Below, piece by piece: positions 1 through 8,873 of a DNA stretch of 28,119 nucleotides. Each line of letters begins with the position of its first letter. The first letter of the stretch is position 1. The position numbers and the translations under genes were made by a program. The notes beneath the pieces were generated by a model, which did not search any database, was not told where the DNA came from, and saw only the letters and a program-made list of their open reading frames with translations. Location of the stretch: contig CABJAV010000034.1 of the NCBI GenBank assembly GCA_902363675.1, positions 1-28,119 on the forward strand, written 5' to 3'. This DNA comes from Lachnospiraceae bacterium. GTDB taxonomy: Bacteria > Bacillota > Clostridia > Lachnospirales > Lachnospiraceae.

Positions 1-658
<658 letters not shown>

Positions 659-894
659 AAAAGTTTTGTCCTGCCAGAATTAAATCTGGCTTTTAATCAG
701 AAACAATGTCCTGATTTACTGTTTTAAGGTTGCTTCTTTTATAGAAGCGTTCTTGAATGATACAACATTTTTATTAAGTAAAAAATGTCGCTTGGTAACG
801 ATTCGTTTCACAAATCGTTACATTTCTCAAAATCTTTCAAGGTTTTTCACTGTTCAGTTATCAATGTTCGTTGTTTTGTTGTCAACCGCGACAA
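659..894 (-). other. rRNA operon leader with four hairpins
   Basis: This is the transcribed leader between the proximal promoter and the 16S 5' end, and it has no believable gene. Four perfect inverted repeats follow one another: 795-803/813-821 (9 bp), 732-737/743-748 (6 bp, gcttct/agaagc), 695-700/711-716 (6 bp, aatcag/ctgatt) and 673-678/685-690 (6 bp, gccaga/tctggc). Such leaders normally take part in antitermination and in RNase III processing with the 16S trailer, which is outside the window. I could not find a clear boxA. Confidence 0.6.
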
Positions 895-901
895 CTTCTT
901 A

Positions 902-930
902 AGTATATCAGCTGTGCAATCATTTGTCAA
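902..930 (-). promoter_or_regulatory. rRNA promoter, proximal (P2)
   Basis: On the minus strand TTGACA (925-930) and TATACT (902-907) are separated by exactly 17 bases. Transcription would start near 895, about 237 bases before the 16S gene. The sequence upstream of the -35 box is A/T rich, as expected for an UP element. Confidence 0.85.
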
Positions 931-1040
931 CAACTTTTTTATTTTTTCCAACTCTTTTTTGTGAGCTTGTCTAACAAGCAATTCATCAAAATGCAGCATT
1001 TTCAGTGCCTTGCACTGTTGCCTCACGAGTCAGCTTAGAT

Positions 1041-1069
1041 ATAATATCATGTACATTTTACAATGTCAA
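1041..1069 (-). promoter_or_regulatory. rRNA promoter, distal (P1)
   Basis: On the minus strand TTGACA (1064-1069) and TATTAT (1041-1046) have a 17-base spacer. It lies about 139 bases upstream of the proximal promoter, giving the tandem arrangement usual for rRNA operons. The rest of 659-1121 holds only promoter, leader and terminator sequence; I see no gene there. Confidence 0.8.
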
Positions 1070-1121
1070 CCATTAATTTCAAATTTTTTATATTATTTTT
1101 TCTTTGTATTATCAATAAAGG

Positions 1122-1167
1122 AAAAGAGCCTGTTGAAGCCAGTATATTTTGCCCAACAGACTCTTTT
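1122..1167 (-). terminator. Rho-independent terminator of the lysM-DUF5711-cvpA unit
   Basis: The arms 1122-1135 and 1154-1167 form a stem of 13 pairs with one mismatch. In the minus-strand reading the hairpin ends in CTCTTTTCC. The first arm overlaps the TAA stop of the cvpA-like gene (1166-1168). It separates this unit from the downstream rRNA promoters. Confidence 0.75.
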
Positions 1168-1855
1168 ATAAAATATTCATAAGAAGTGTCAATATCAGAT
1201 TATTCTCATACAGCCATATAAGTAACGGCGACGCATATATTGCCTGAACAATCTCTTGCCCAAAAGAAGTTGTGACTGTCATTGCAACACATGCAAATAC
1301 TATCCATACAATAACCATTCCCTTAACGAATCCCGCTACTGCCCCAATTGCTCGGTTAATTCCTCCAATCAAAGGTAATTTATCCACAATTTTAAACGCA
1401 ATGAATATGAATCTTGTGGCAATTAATATAAGTACAAATACTATAATATATGCAACGCCCTGTATGGTCATTTGTACCATTTTTTGTGTAATCACCTCAT
1501 AAACACCTGTATCTTCGAGCAACTGATCCGCAATTTTACTTTCTCCTGTCAGCTTCTCCAGGATAATTTCCGGCATTCCCGTATCATTACCACGTTCTTT
1601 TACTTCTTTTTTATCTTCCTGCTTTTGGGCATCTGCCCATTCATGTAACTTTTGATTGCAGCCTTCTTCTATATAAGTATCCAGCCTGGTATGTTCTGTC
1701 AGATAATTTGCGACATAAGGTGACAACCAGGATACAGCCACCAGTATCACAATCCATGCGACCATGGAATATAACACCCGCAAAAATCCACGATAAAAGC
1801 CCCATACAATATTCGCCGCAACAAATAAAACCGTTAATACCAATAGCCAGTTCAT
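1166..1855 (-). CDS. CvpA family membrane protein
   Basis: The 229-residue product looks like a CvpA (colicin V production) family integral membrane protein. It has an N-terminal hydrophobic hairpin (residues about 1-50, with the motif WGFYRGFLR after the first segment), a charged extramembrane stretch at about 55-125 rich in Lys and Glu, and two or three further membrane segments at about 128-215. The family is thought to act in the cytoplasmic membrane; its biochemical role is not settled and nothing here narrows it. The ATG (1853-1855) overlaps the TGA of the upstream gene in an ATGA junction, so translation is probably coupled. It is the last gene of its transcript. Confidence 0.75.
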   Translation of the reverse strand: MNWLLVLTVLFVAANIVWGFYRGFLRVLYSMVAWIVILVAVSWLSPYVANYLTEHTRLDTYIEEGCNQKLHEWADAQKQEDKKEVKERGNDTGMPEIILEKLTGESKIADQLLEDTGVYEVITQKMVQMTIQGVAYIIVFVLILIATRFIFIAFKIVDKLPLIGGINRAIGAVAGFVKGMVIVWIVFACVAMTVTTSFGQEIVQAIYASPLLIWLYENNLILTLLMNIL

Positions 1856-3048
1856 TGCAAACGCACCTCGTCTCTTTCCCCATTGAAAACGAATGTATAA
1901 CTTTGACTATCACTGCCTGACAAAATCTTATATATGTCTTTATCAAATGTGTATGAGAATTTACGAATACCATGGATAGTATACAGCTCACAATCATGCG
2001 TATTACGTACACAGATTTCATTATTATCAAGAAATTCTATTTTATCATATGCTATGGTAGTCTCATTTTCCATAACCGTCTTTCCTGCCATATCATATAC
2101 CTTAATATTCCAGCACCCCTCTTTTTTCGGGCTGCTATATACGATTCCTACATATTTATTGTCATAAAATACACTCTGCACTTCCGTTTTGAACTTTACC
2201 TCTCGCTTTGGTGCAGGTTTTTGCGCCCCTTCAAACACAATATACCCGCTGTCCTCAATTGCAATCATTCGATTCGATGCCACATAAGAGATTTCTGATA
2301 TAAATGTGTCATCGTATGTATAGGTTCCCACATTATTATCAATCTCATTTTGTCCTACGGAACCAAAATTGTAAAAGCTGACCGTCGAACGTACACTTCC
2401 TTCTGTTACGTCCAGCATATCCACAGCAAGCTTCTGTGCATCATTTGACAAAGCAATATCCACTGGAAAACTTCCCTTTTCTTCATAAAATTCCCCGTTG
2501 GTAAGTTCCTTGCCTTTACGATCATACATACGAACCGTAGATACGTTATCTTCCTTCATTAAAACAGCCACTGTTCCCTGATTGGCAATACATACTGTGC
2601 TGATCGGTGTTGTCGTCTCAATTTTTTTTGCCATACCACTTGATGTCATAATGTAAATCAATGTTCCCCCACGATCATAAATCGCAAGATATCCCTCACA
2701 TATGGATACCATTGGTGTACTCATCTCAAATGACTGATTCCAGATCAATTCATCATTCTCATCTTTGTATACAATTCCATCATTATTATATTCTACGAGT
2801 TTTCCAAGAAAAGTTGTGTATTTAGCTGCTACGCTATCCTGCCGTTCCGTCTTACTGCGCACTTCATACTTCGAATAAGTACGCAAGGCGCTCCACAATT
2901 GAAAGCATACTCCAATTGTTACAATCACAATTACAGCAATTGCGAATCTCCGTATAATCCTTCGCCTGTGCTTTCTGATTTTCTCTTCAATTTCTTCCAG
3001 ATTTTCATTATCCGTCTGGACTGTTTTAAAATCCATCTTGCTTGCCAT
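1852..3048 (-). CDS. DUF5711 family membrane-anchored protein
   Basis: This is a 398-residue protein with a basic cytoplasmic N-terminus (KHRRRIIRRF near residue 27), one membrane segment (about residues 36-52) and a long extracytoplasmic part of repeated beta-rich units. Phrases such as 'YLAIYDRGGTLIYIM' and 'NKYVGIVYS' suggest a WD40/beta-propeller-like fold. I recognise it as DUF5711, a Clostridia family without a known function. The start at 3048 is preferred over an in-frame ATG 19 codons upstream because AAGGAG stands 9 bases before it. It lies between the LysM protein and the CvpA-like protein, with a 4-base overlap with the latter, so the three may form an envelope module. No enzyme motif was seen. 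Confidence 0.75.
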   Translation of the reverse strand: MASKMDFKTVQTDNENLEEIEEKIRKHRRRIIRRFAIAVIVIVTIGVCFQLWSALRTYSKYEVRSKTERQDSVAAKYTTFLGKLVEYNNDGIVYKDENDELIWNQSFEMSTPMVSICEGYLAIYDRGGTLIYIMTSSGMAKKIETTTPISTVCIANQGTVAVLMKEDNVSTVRMYDRKGKELTNGEFYEEKGSFPVDIALSNDAQKLAVDMLDVTEGSVRSTVSFYNFGSVGQNEIDNNVGTYTYDDTFISEISYVASNRMIAIEDSGYIVFEGAQKPAPKREVKFKTEVQSVFYDNKYVGIVYSSPKKEGCWNIKVYDMAGKTVMENETTIAYDKIEFLDNNEICVRNTHDCELYTIHGIRKFSYTFDKDIYKILSGSDSQSYTFVFNGERDEVRLQ

Positions 3049-3125
3049 GGATATTCTCTCCTTGTACTCTGCGAAACATATAAAAGTCTGTTTCTTCTTG
3101 TGCAATTATAACATTCGTTCCTCTA

Positions 3126-4343
3126 TTAAGGAAGTAGCAATTTCTGCCCTACACGAATTTCATCGGAATTTTCCATATTATTTGCAGCTGCCAGATCCGC
3201 AAGTTTTTTTGTAGAACCATACTGCTTCTGGCATATTGCGGTCAATGTGTCACCTTCCTGCACCACATAATATTTTGCCTGAGCATTTGTTTTCGTCGTT
3301 TTTTCTGTTTTCTTTTTTTCTTTTGACTGTTTTTTCTCTTTCGCTTTTTCTTCAATTTCTGAATCAACCGTGTCAGACTTTTGTGCATTTTCCTTACTCT
3401 CGGAATCTTCTTTTTTCACATCTCCCATCGGAATATTTTCAATCGGGATCAAATCAAGTGTTTCTGTATAGGTCTCCCTTGTTGCATCCTGAGTCTCCTG
3501 ATTGTTTTGTGTATTTTCGTTCCACTGGGTTCCCACAAGGACTTCTGCATTTCTTTGTTTCGAATTGATCTGATGGCTCATCGTTTCAATTACTTGTTCA
3601 ATTCCTGATAGTTTGATACGATCCTGCCAGATTCCAGCACCCACAATTCCAAGCAGCAATAAGATTGCGGCAGTCATTGCATATGAACTTGCCCGATGAC
3701 TTCCCGAAGCATTTTTTTCCTGCATACTTTCACGATAATGTGCTTTCACACTCGCCTGTGGCTGCACAACTTCTTTTGTACGGGAAATTTTTGGAAACTC
3801 CACCGTAACATCTGCTGTGCGCATTTTTCGAAGCTCTCTCGAATAATAAATATAAAACCCTTCTTTTTGTTGCAGACAATTCCCCTTATTTATGTAAAAA
3901 CACTCGTCTCCCTCGACGCTATCCATCAGAAAAAGCACCTGATGCGCTCCGCCAAATTGTTCCCTATGCACATGTTCCAACTCTGTGGTCATGCATGGAG
4001 AAAAGCCTTTTATATCCATTGCCCATCCTACAATAATAGAATTTTCATATGAACGTTTTATTTCCCGGAAGATGTCGCTCCACGCATGATTGTCCCATTT
4101 GGGAATATTTTGCGCAAACTCCAAATCCCGTACAGGAATCGCCGCCTCCACAAATGTTGCATATTTTCCCTGACTGCATTCTGTGTGTCCCATAAATATG
4201 AACACTCTTTTCTGCGCGTAATCTTCTTCGTGAATTCTGGCATAAGCAGCATTTTCTATGTAAATTTTATCATCTTCTGTTGGATTTCCGATTTGACGGA
4301 TGTTTTTTAAATCGCGTTCTTTTGGGTTTTCGATATCAATCAT
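3126..4343 (-). CDS. LysM membrane protein with an inactive MPN-like N-terminal domain
   Basis: The protein has about 405 residues and three parts. Residues about 28-150 look like an MPN/JAB fold: a strand-glycine motif (FIFMGHTE, 48-55), AAIPV (67-71), then VGW (105-107). At the place where active JAMM enzymes have HSHP it reads MDIK (109-112), so it would not bind zinc. A hydrophobic segment follows at about 221-239. After a long Lys/Glu/Thr-rich linker, a C-terminal LysM (YYVVQEGDTLTAICQKQYG, ending at VGQKLLLP) should bind peptidoglycan outside the membrane. The start at 4343 has AAGGAG 7 bases upstream; an earlier in-frame ATG (4382) lacks this. The LysM is clear, while the MPN relation is my inference from motif order. 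Confidence 0.75.
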   Translation of the reverse strand: MIDIENPKERDLKNIRQIGNPTEDDKIYIENAAYARIHEEDYAQKRVFIFMGHTECSQGKYATFVEAAIPVRDLEFAQNIPKWDNHAWSDIFREIKRSYENSIIVGWAMDIKGFSPCMTTELEHVHREQFGGAHQVLFLMDSVEGDECFYINKGNCLQQKEGFYIYYSRELRKMRTADVTVEFPKISRTKEVVQPQASVKAHYRESMQEKNASGSHRASSYAMTAAILLLLGIVGAGIWQDRIKLSGIEQVIETMSHQINSKQRNAEVLVGTQWNENTQNNQETQDATRETYTETLDLIPIENIPMGDVKKEDSESKENAQKSDTVDSEIEEKAKEKKQSKEKKKTEKTTKTNAQAKYYVVQEGDTLTAICQKQYGSTKKLADLAAANNMENSDEIRVGQKLLLP

Positions 4344-4466
4344 ATCCTGTCTCCTTGTCCATCTCTGCGTTTTTGTTTCCAAGCTTTCTCTATGCTATCA
4401 CACATACAGGAGCGTATTTTGCAAAAAAATGGAAGCCACAGGAAGAATCGTATGACGCGTTTCGAC

Positions 4467-4495
4467 AGAAAAGGCACATGCTTTCGCATGTGCCT
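4467..4495 (-). terminator. Rho-independent terminator after the transketolase operon
   Basis: A perfect 10-bp stem (4472-4481/4486-4495) closes on a GAAA tetraloop in the minus-strand reading and is followed by TTTC. It marks the end of the pfk-dnaX-ybaB-recR-transketolase operon. Confidence 0.9.
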
Positions 4496-4521
4496 CAACC
4501 CTTCTTTGTAATTTATTTGTT

Positions 4522-5463
4522 TTATTTGCAGAATGCTTTTACTTTCTTGTAAATTCCCTCTGCATCAAGTTCATATTTATGAAGCAGTTCTACTGCCGGT
4601 CCTGACTCTCCAAACTTATCGTTTACGCCGATGCGAAGCATCTTTGTCGGAGCTTTCTCACATAATACTTCTGCCACTGCACTGCCAAGTCCGCCAATTA
4701 TGGAATGCTCCTCTACGGTTACGACTTTTCCGGTCTTTGTTGCAGATGCAACCACAAGTTCCTCATCCAACGGTTTGATTGTGTGGATGTTGATTACTTC
4801 TGCGGAAATTCCATCTGCTTCGAGCATCTTTGCAGCCTCTAATGACTCAGACACTTCCAGTCCGGTTGCAAAAATCGTTACGTCGGTTCCCTCTTTTAAT
4901 GTGATTCCTTTTCCAATTTCAAATTTGTAATCTGGTGTGTCGTTAATAACAGGAACGGCCAGACGTCCAAATCTCAGATATACCGGTCCCACATGCTCAT
5001 ATGCTGCCTTTACTGCGGCCTTTGCTTCTACATCATCGGACGGATTGATTACAACCATTCCAGGAATCTCACGCATTAATGCAAGGTCCTCCAGACACTG
5101 ATGTGTTGCACCATCCTCTCCTACGGAAATGCCGGCATGTGTTGCACCGATTTTTACATTTAAGTGTGGATAACCGATGGAGTTACGCACCTGTTCATAG
5201 TTACGTCCTGCTGCAAACATTGCAAAAGAGCTGATAAATGGTACCTTACCGCAAGTAGATAATCCTGCTGCAATACCAGTCATATTACACTCTGCAATAC
5301 CACAATCCCAATGACGCTCCGGGAATTCTTTCTGGAAAATGCAGGTCTTTGTAGCACCAGCAAGGTCAGCATCCAATACGATCAGTTCTTCATGTTCCTT
5401 ACCAAGTTCTACCAATGCGTTACCATAACTGTCACGTGTTGCGATTTTCTTTACTTCTGACAT
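4522..5463 (-). CDS. Transketolase, C-terminal subunit
   Basis: This 313-residue protein holds the pyrimidine-binding and C-terminal domains of a split transketolase. Visible signatures are the early 'LIVLDADLAGATKT' region, 'ERHWDCGIAECNMTGIAAGLS' containing the Glu that activates thiamine diphosphate, and 'GATHAGISVGEDGATHQCLED'. Together with the N-terminal subunit it moves two-carbon ketol units between sugar phosphates in the non-oxidative pentose phosphate pathway. Split transketolases of about 280 plus 310 residues are common in Clostridia and Archaea. The start overlaps the end of the N-terminal subunit gene by 13 bases, which should keep the two products in balance. Which sugar phosphates it prefers cannot be told from sequence. 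Confidence 0.92.
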   Translation of the reverse strand: MSEVKKIATRDSYGNALVELGKEHEELIVLDADLAGATKTCIFQKEFPERHWDCGIAECNMTGIAAGLSTCGKVPFISSFAMFAAGRNYEQVRNSIGYPHLNVKIGATHAGISVGEDGATHQCLEDLALMREIPGMVVINPSDDVEAKAAVKAAYEHVGPVYLRFGRLAVPVINDTPDYKFEIGKGITLKEGTDVTIFATGLEVSESLEAAKMLEADGISAEVINIHTIKPLDEELVVASATKTGKVVTVEEHSIIGGLGSAVAEVLCEKAPTKMLRIGVNDKFGESGPAVELLHKYELDAEGIYKKVKAFCK

Positions 5464-6287
5464 AATGCTTCACCTGCCTTCTCAAGATCTTCCATTGCAA
5501 TCTTGTATTCTTCATCGTTCGGAGCTTTTCCGTGCCATCCTGCCTGGTTCTCCATGAAGGAAACACCTTTTCCTTTTACAGTCTTTGCAATAATGGCTGT
5601 CGGCTGTCCCTTTGTCTCACGTGCCTCTTTAAATGCTGCACGGATTTCATCAAAATTATTTCCATCAATTACGATCGTGTGGAAATTGAATGCTTCAAAT
5701 TTCTTGTCAATTGGATATGGAGAACATACTTTGTCGATTTCTCCGTCAATCTGCAAATTATTGTTGTCGACAATAACAACCAGGTTGTCCAGCTTGCGGT
5801 GTCCTGCCCACATAGCAGCCTCCCAAATCTGTCCTTCCTGAATTTCACCATCTCCGGTAAGTGTGTATACACGATAATCTTTGTTGTCAAATTTGCCGGC
5901 TGCTGCCATACCAACGGCTGCTGATACACCCTGGCCTAATGATCCACTTGACATATCAATACCCGGAATGTGTTTCATATCCGGATGTCCCTGTAAATAA
6001 GAGCCTGTATGACGAAGTGTCACAAGATCCTCTTTTGGAAAATACCCTTTCTCGGCCAGAGTCGAATACAGTCCCGGTGCAACATGTCCCTTGGATAACA
6101 CAAAACGGTCACGGTTTGTATCTTTCGGATTCTTTGGATCTACATTCATCTCTTCAAAATACAGATACGTAAAAATATCTGCTGCGGATAATGATCCACC
6201 CGGGTGTCCGGATTTCGCACTGTGCACTGCGGTTACAATGCTTTTGCGAATTTCATTCGCGATTTTTTCCAATTCTAAATTGTTCAT
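5451..6287 (-). CDS. Transketolase, N-terminal subunit
   Basis: The 278-residue product is the thiamine-diphosphate-binding half of transketolase. It begins with 'SAKSGHPGGSLSAADI', has 'RDRFVLSKGHVAPGLYS', 'GSLGQGVSAAVGMA' and the thiamine-diphosphate/metal motif GDGEIQEGQIWEA with the downstream NNN. It forms the active enzyme with the C-terminal subunit encoded directly after it, with a 13-base overlap. AAAGGAG precedes the ATG at 6287 by about 5 bases, and recR ends 16 bases upstream, so it belongs to the dnaX-recR transcript. Confidence 0.92.
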   Translation of the reverse strand: MNNLELEKIANEIRKSIVTAVHSAKSGHPGGSLSAADIFTYLYFEEMNVDPKNPKDTNRDRFVLSKGHVAPGLYSTLAEKGYFPKEDLVTLRHTGSYLQGHPDMKHIPGIDMSSGSLGQGVSAAVGMAAAGKFDNKDYRVYTLTGDGEIQEGQIWEAAMWAGHRKLDNLVVIVDNNNLQIDGEIDKVCSPYPIDKKFEAFNFHTIVIDGNNFDEIRAAFKEARETKGQPTAIIAKTVKGKGVSFMENQAGWHGKAPNDEEYKIAMEDLEKAGEALCQK

Positions 6288-6302
6288 AGTGTCTCCTTTT
6301 CT

Positions 6303-6899
6303 TTATAATTCCGTTCTCCCCTGTAATGCGCGAAGAAGAGTAACTTCATCAATGTATTCCAAATCGCCGCCAACCGGCACTCCGCTTGCAATTCGCGTCA
6401 CTTTAATTCCCGTCGGCTTGATCAGCTTGCTGATGTACATCGCCGTGGTTTCTCCTTCAAGACTCGAATTTGTCGCAATGATTACCTCATTAACATCCTT
6501 CTCCAGGCGAACCATAAGTTCCTTGAGTTTGATGTCGTGTGGACCGATTCCAAGCATCGGCGAAATAGCACCGTGAAGAACATGATAAACACCTTCGTAT
6601 TTTCCTGTCTTCTCATATGCCACAAGATCCCTTGTATTTTCTACCACCATAATAGTTTTATGGTCTCTTGCTTCATCACTGCATATAGGACAAATTTCCT
6701 GGTCTGTCAAGTTAAAACAGCATTTGCAGTATTTCACATTCTGTTTTGCGGATATGATTGCAGAAGAAAGTGCCTTCACATTGTCCTCCGGCATATTCAG
6801 GATGTAAAAAGCGAGTCTCTGCGCCGACTTCGCCCCGATACCCGGAAGTGCAGACAGTTCTTCAATCAGTTTGGCGATTTCATTACTATAATATTCCAT
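6303..6899 (-). CDS. recR: Recombination mediator protein RecR
   Basis: RecR is a ring-forming DNA-clamp protein that works with RecF and RecO to load RecA at gaps. The 198-residue product has the N-terminal helix-hairpin-helix ([13 protein letters not shown]), the four-cysteine zinc motif [16 protein letters not shown] near residue 57, and a Toprim domain ([10 protein letters not shown] ... VLHGAISP). The start at 6899 gives the normal family length; an ATG seven codons upstream lacks a ribosome binding site, while GGAGG stands 14 bases before the chosen ATG, inside the end of ybaB. ybaB stops one base before the start. The gene order dnaX-ybaB-recR is widely conserved. Confidence 0.96.
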   Translation of the reverse strand: MEYYSNEIAKLIEELSALPGIGAKSAQRLAFYILNMPEDNVKALSSAIISAKQNVKYCKCCFNLTDQEICPICSDEARDHKTIMVVENTRDLVAYEKTGKYEGVYHVLHGAISPMLGIGPHDIKLKELMVRLEKDVNEVIIATNSSLEGETTAMYISKLIKPTGIKVTRIASGVPVGGDLEYIDEVTLLRALQGRTEL

Positions 6900-6900
6900 A

Positions 6901-7245
6901 TTAGAATGGGAATCCTCCACCTAAGCCACCTGTGATCTGTGACATTGATTTCTGTGTTGCTTCATCAACCTGACGCATCGCCTCGTTGGTTGCTGCCATA
7001 ATAAGATCCTCTAACATCTCGATATCATCCGGATCAACAACTTCCTCTGAAAGTTTTACTTTTGTTACTTCATGCTTTCCGGATACAGTCACCTCTACAG
7101 CTCCACCGCCTGCTTTTGCTGTAATCTCCTGCTCCTCTAAAGCTTTCTGCGCTTCTTCCATCTGCTTTTGCATTTTCTGCGCCTGCTTCATAATGTTATT
7201 CATATTTCCAGGCATGCCACCTGGGAATCCACCTCTTTTTGCCAT
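6901..7245 (-). CDS. YbaB/EbfC family nucleoid-associated protein
   Basis: This 114-residue protein is of the YbaB/EbfC type, small dimeric DNA-binding proteins that bind the nucleoid. It begins with a Gly/Met/Asn-rich tail ([20 protein letters not shown]), followed by a helix of [15 protein letters not shown] type and the core '[31 protein letters not shown]', and ends Gly-rich. AGGAGG lies about 10 bases before the ATG. Its place between dnaX and recR is the standard order and supports the assignment. Confidence 0.95.
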   Translation of the reverse strand: MAKRGGFPGGMPGNMNNIMKQAQKMQKQMEEAQKALEEQEITAKAGGGAVEVTVSGKHEVTKVKLSEEVVDPDDIEMLEDLIMAATNEAMRQVDEATQKSMSQITGGLGGGFPF

Positions 7246-7291
7246 CGTGGGGTATCCTCCTACTATATTTTATATATTTACTATCTTACCA

Positions 7292-8860
7292 TTAGAAGTT
7301 CTCTTCCTCAATATCAAAATTAATCGCTAGCCGAAGATCCGGAACCGTGTCCGCCGCACTTCGCCCGCTTTCATTCATACGCAGAGTCACTTCTACATCT
7401 TTTCCGATCCGCTCACCGATAATCTGTTTAAAATGTGTCATGCATCCCGCCTTGTCTTCGTTAAGATAACTATATGCATTCGCATCATCAAATACGAGCA
7501 TCAATTCTCCGGCTGCTCCGAGACTCGGAACGGCTTTATTTAAATACTGCCTTGTAATTCCACCGGCTTCCGACAACATTGCTTTCCAGTTTTTGATAAT
7601 CTGCTGCACATCATCCGGAATTGCTTTCGGTAAAACTGGCTTTTCTACCGGTGCTTTCGTTCTCGTCTCCGGAACAGATGCGGACGCAGCTGGAACAGTC
7701 ACCACGCCATTTTCCAGCTTTTTCTCCAGTTCATCCATTCGTTCCAGCAAAGAGGAATAATCCCGTTCCATCTGCGGACGACAGAGTTTGATAATGGCCA
7801 CTTCCAATAGGATACGTTTCTGTGCTGCAAATTTGATCTGATTGCTCAACTCGGAAAAAATGCGGATATACCGAACCAATGCCTCCGGACTTACCATCTG
7901 TGCCTCTTCTTTGAGTGCTGCCAGATTGTCTGCGGACATATCCAGCACTTCTTCCATCTCATCGGAGCTTTGCATCAAAAGGAGATTGCGCATATACCAG
8001 GTAAAATCATTGACGAGCTGTCCAAGTTCCCGGCCTTCATCTACCAGCTCATTAACCGTCTGAATGGCCGCCACCACATCCTGATTCAGAATCTGACGAA
8101 GCAGCTTCGAAAAAATCTCCGTATCCACCGCGCCAAGTACTTCCAAAACGTTCTCATATGTGAGTTTCTCGCCTAAATGGAATGCGATACACTGATCCAG
8201 AAGGCTGAGTGCATCTCGCATCGATCCATCTCCGGCTTTTGCCACATACCGCAACGCGCGATCCTCTACCTCTACCTTCTCCTCCTGCATAAGTTCTGCG
8301 AGTCGGTCTGTAATCGTATCTATGGAAATCCGATGAAAATCATATCGCTGACATCGGGATAAAATCGTAATCGGTATCTTATGCGCTTCCGTCGTTGCCA
8401 ATATAAATATGACATATGCCGGCGGTTCTTCGAGTGTTTTCAACAATGCGTTGAACGCTCCTGCTGAAAGCATATGTACCTCATCGATGATATAGACTTT
8501 GTATTTGCCTTCGGTCGGGCGATAAGCAACTTCTTCCCGGATCTGACGTATATTGTCTACACCATTGTTGGAGGCCGCATCAATCTCAATTACATTCATA
8601 GAAGTCCCGGCAGCAATGCTCCTGCAAGTGGGGCATTCGCCACAAGGACTTCCATCTACCGGATGTTCACAATTGACGGCTTTTGCAAAAATCTTGGCTA
8701 CTGTGGTTTTTCCTGTTCCTCTCGTTCCGCAAAACAGATATGCATGTCCTATTCGATCGGCTTTGATCTGGTTCTTCAGTGTTGTCACAATATGTTCCTG
8801 TCCCTTGACATCTTCAAATTCCTGCGGACGGAACTTACGGTATAACGCCGTATAAGACAT
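7292..8860 (-). CDS. dnaX: DNA polymerase III subunits gamma and tau
   Basis: This is the clamp-loader ATPase of the replicative polymerase, 522 residues. Residues about 38-51 carry the Walker A motif (CGTRGTGKTTVAKI). The zinc-binding cysteines follow in 'CEHPVDGSPCGECPTC', then Walker B/DExH-like 'VYIIDEVHML' and the sensor-1/SRC region 'ILATTEAHKIPITILSRCQRYDF'. A Pro/Ala/Val-rich linker near residue 400 leads to a tau-like C-terminal domain. AGGAGG is 9 bases before the ATG. It starts 14 bases after pfk, so the two appear co-transcribed. I did not find a convincing programmed frameshift site for a short gamma form. Confidence 0.97.
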   Translation of the reverse strand: MSYTALYRKFRPQEFEDVKGQEHIVTTLKNQIKADRIGHAYLFCGTRGTGKTTVAKIFAKAVNCEHPVDGSPCGECPTCRSIAAGTSMNVIEIDAASNNGVDNIRQIREEVAYRPTEGKYKVYIIDEVHMLSAGAFNALLKTLEEPPAYVIFILATTEAHKIPITILSRCQRYDFHRISIDTITDRLAELMQEEKVEVEDRALRYVAKAGDGSMRDALSLLDQCIAFHLGEKLTYENVLEVLGAVDTEIFSKLLRQILNQDVVAAIQTVNELVDEGRELGQLVNDFTWYMRNLLLMQSSDEMEEVLDMSADNLAALKEEAQMVSPEALVRYIRIFSELSNQIKFAAQKRILLEVAIIKLCRPQMERDYSSLLERMDELEKKLENGVVTVPAASASVPETRTKAPVEKPVLPKAIPDDVQQIIKNWKAMLSEAGGITRQYLNKAVPSLGAAGELMLVFDDANAYSYLNEDKAGCMTHFKQIIGERIGKDVEVTLRMNESGRSAADTVPDLRLAINFDIEEENF

Positions 8861-8873
8861 GTTCTATAACCTC

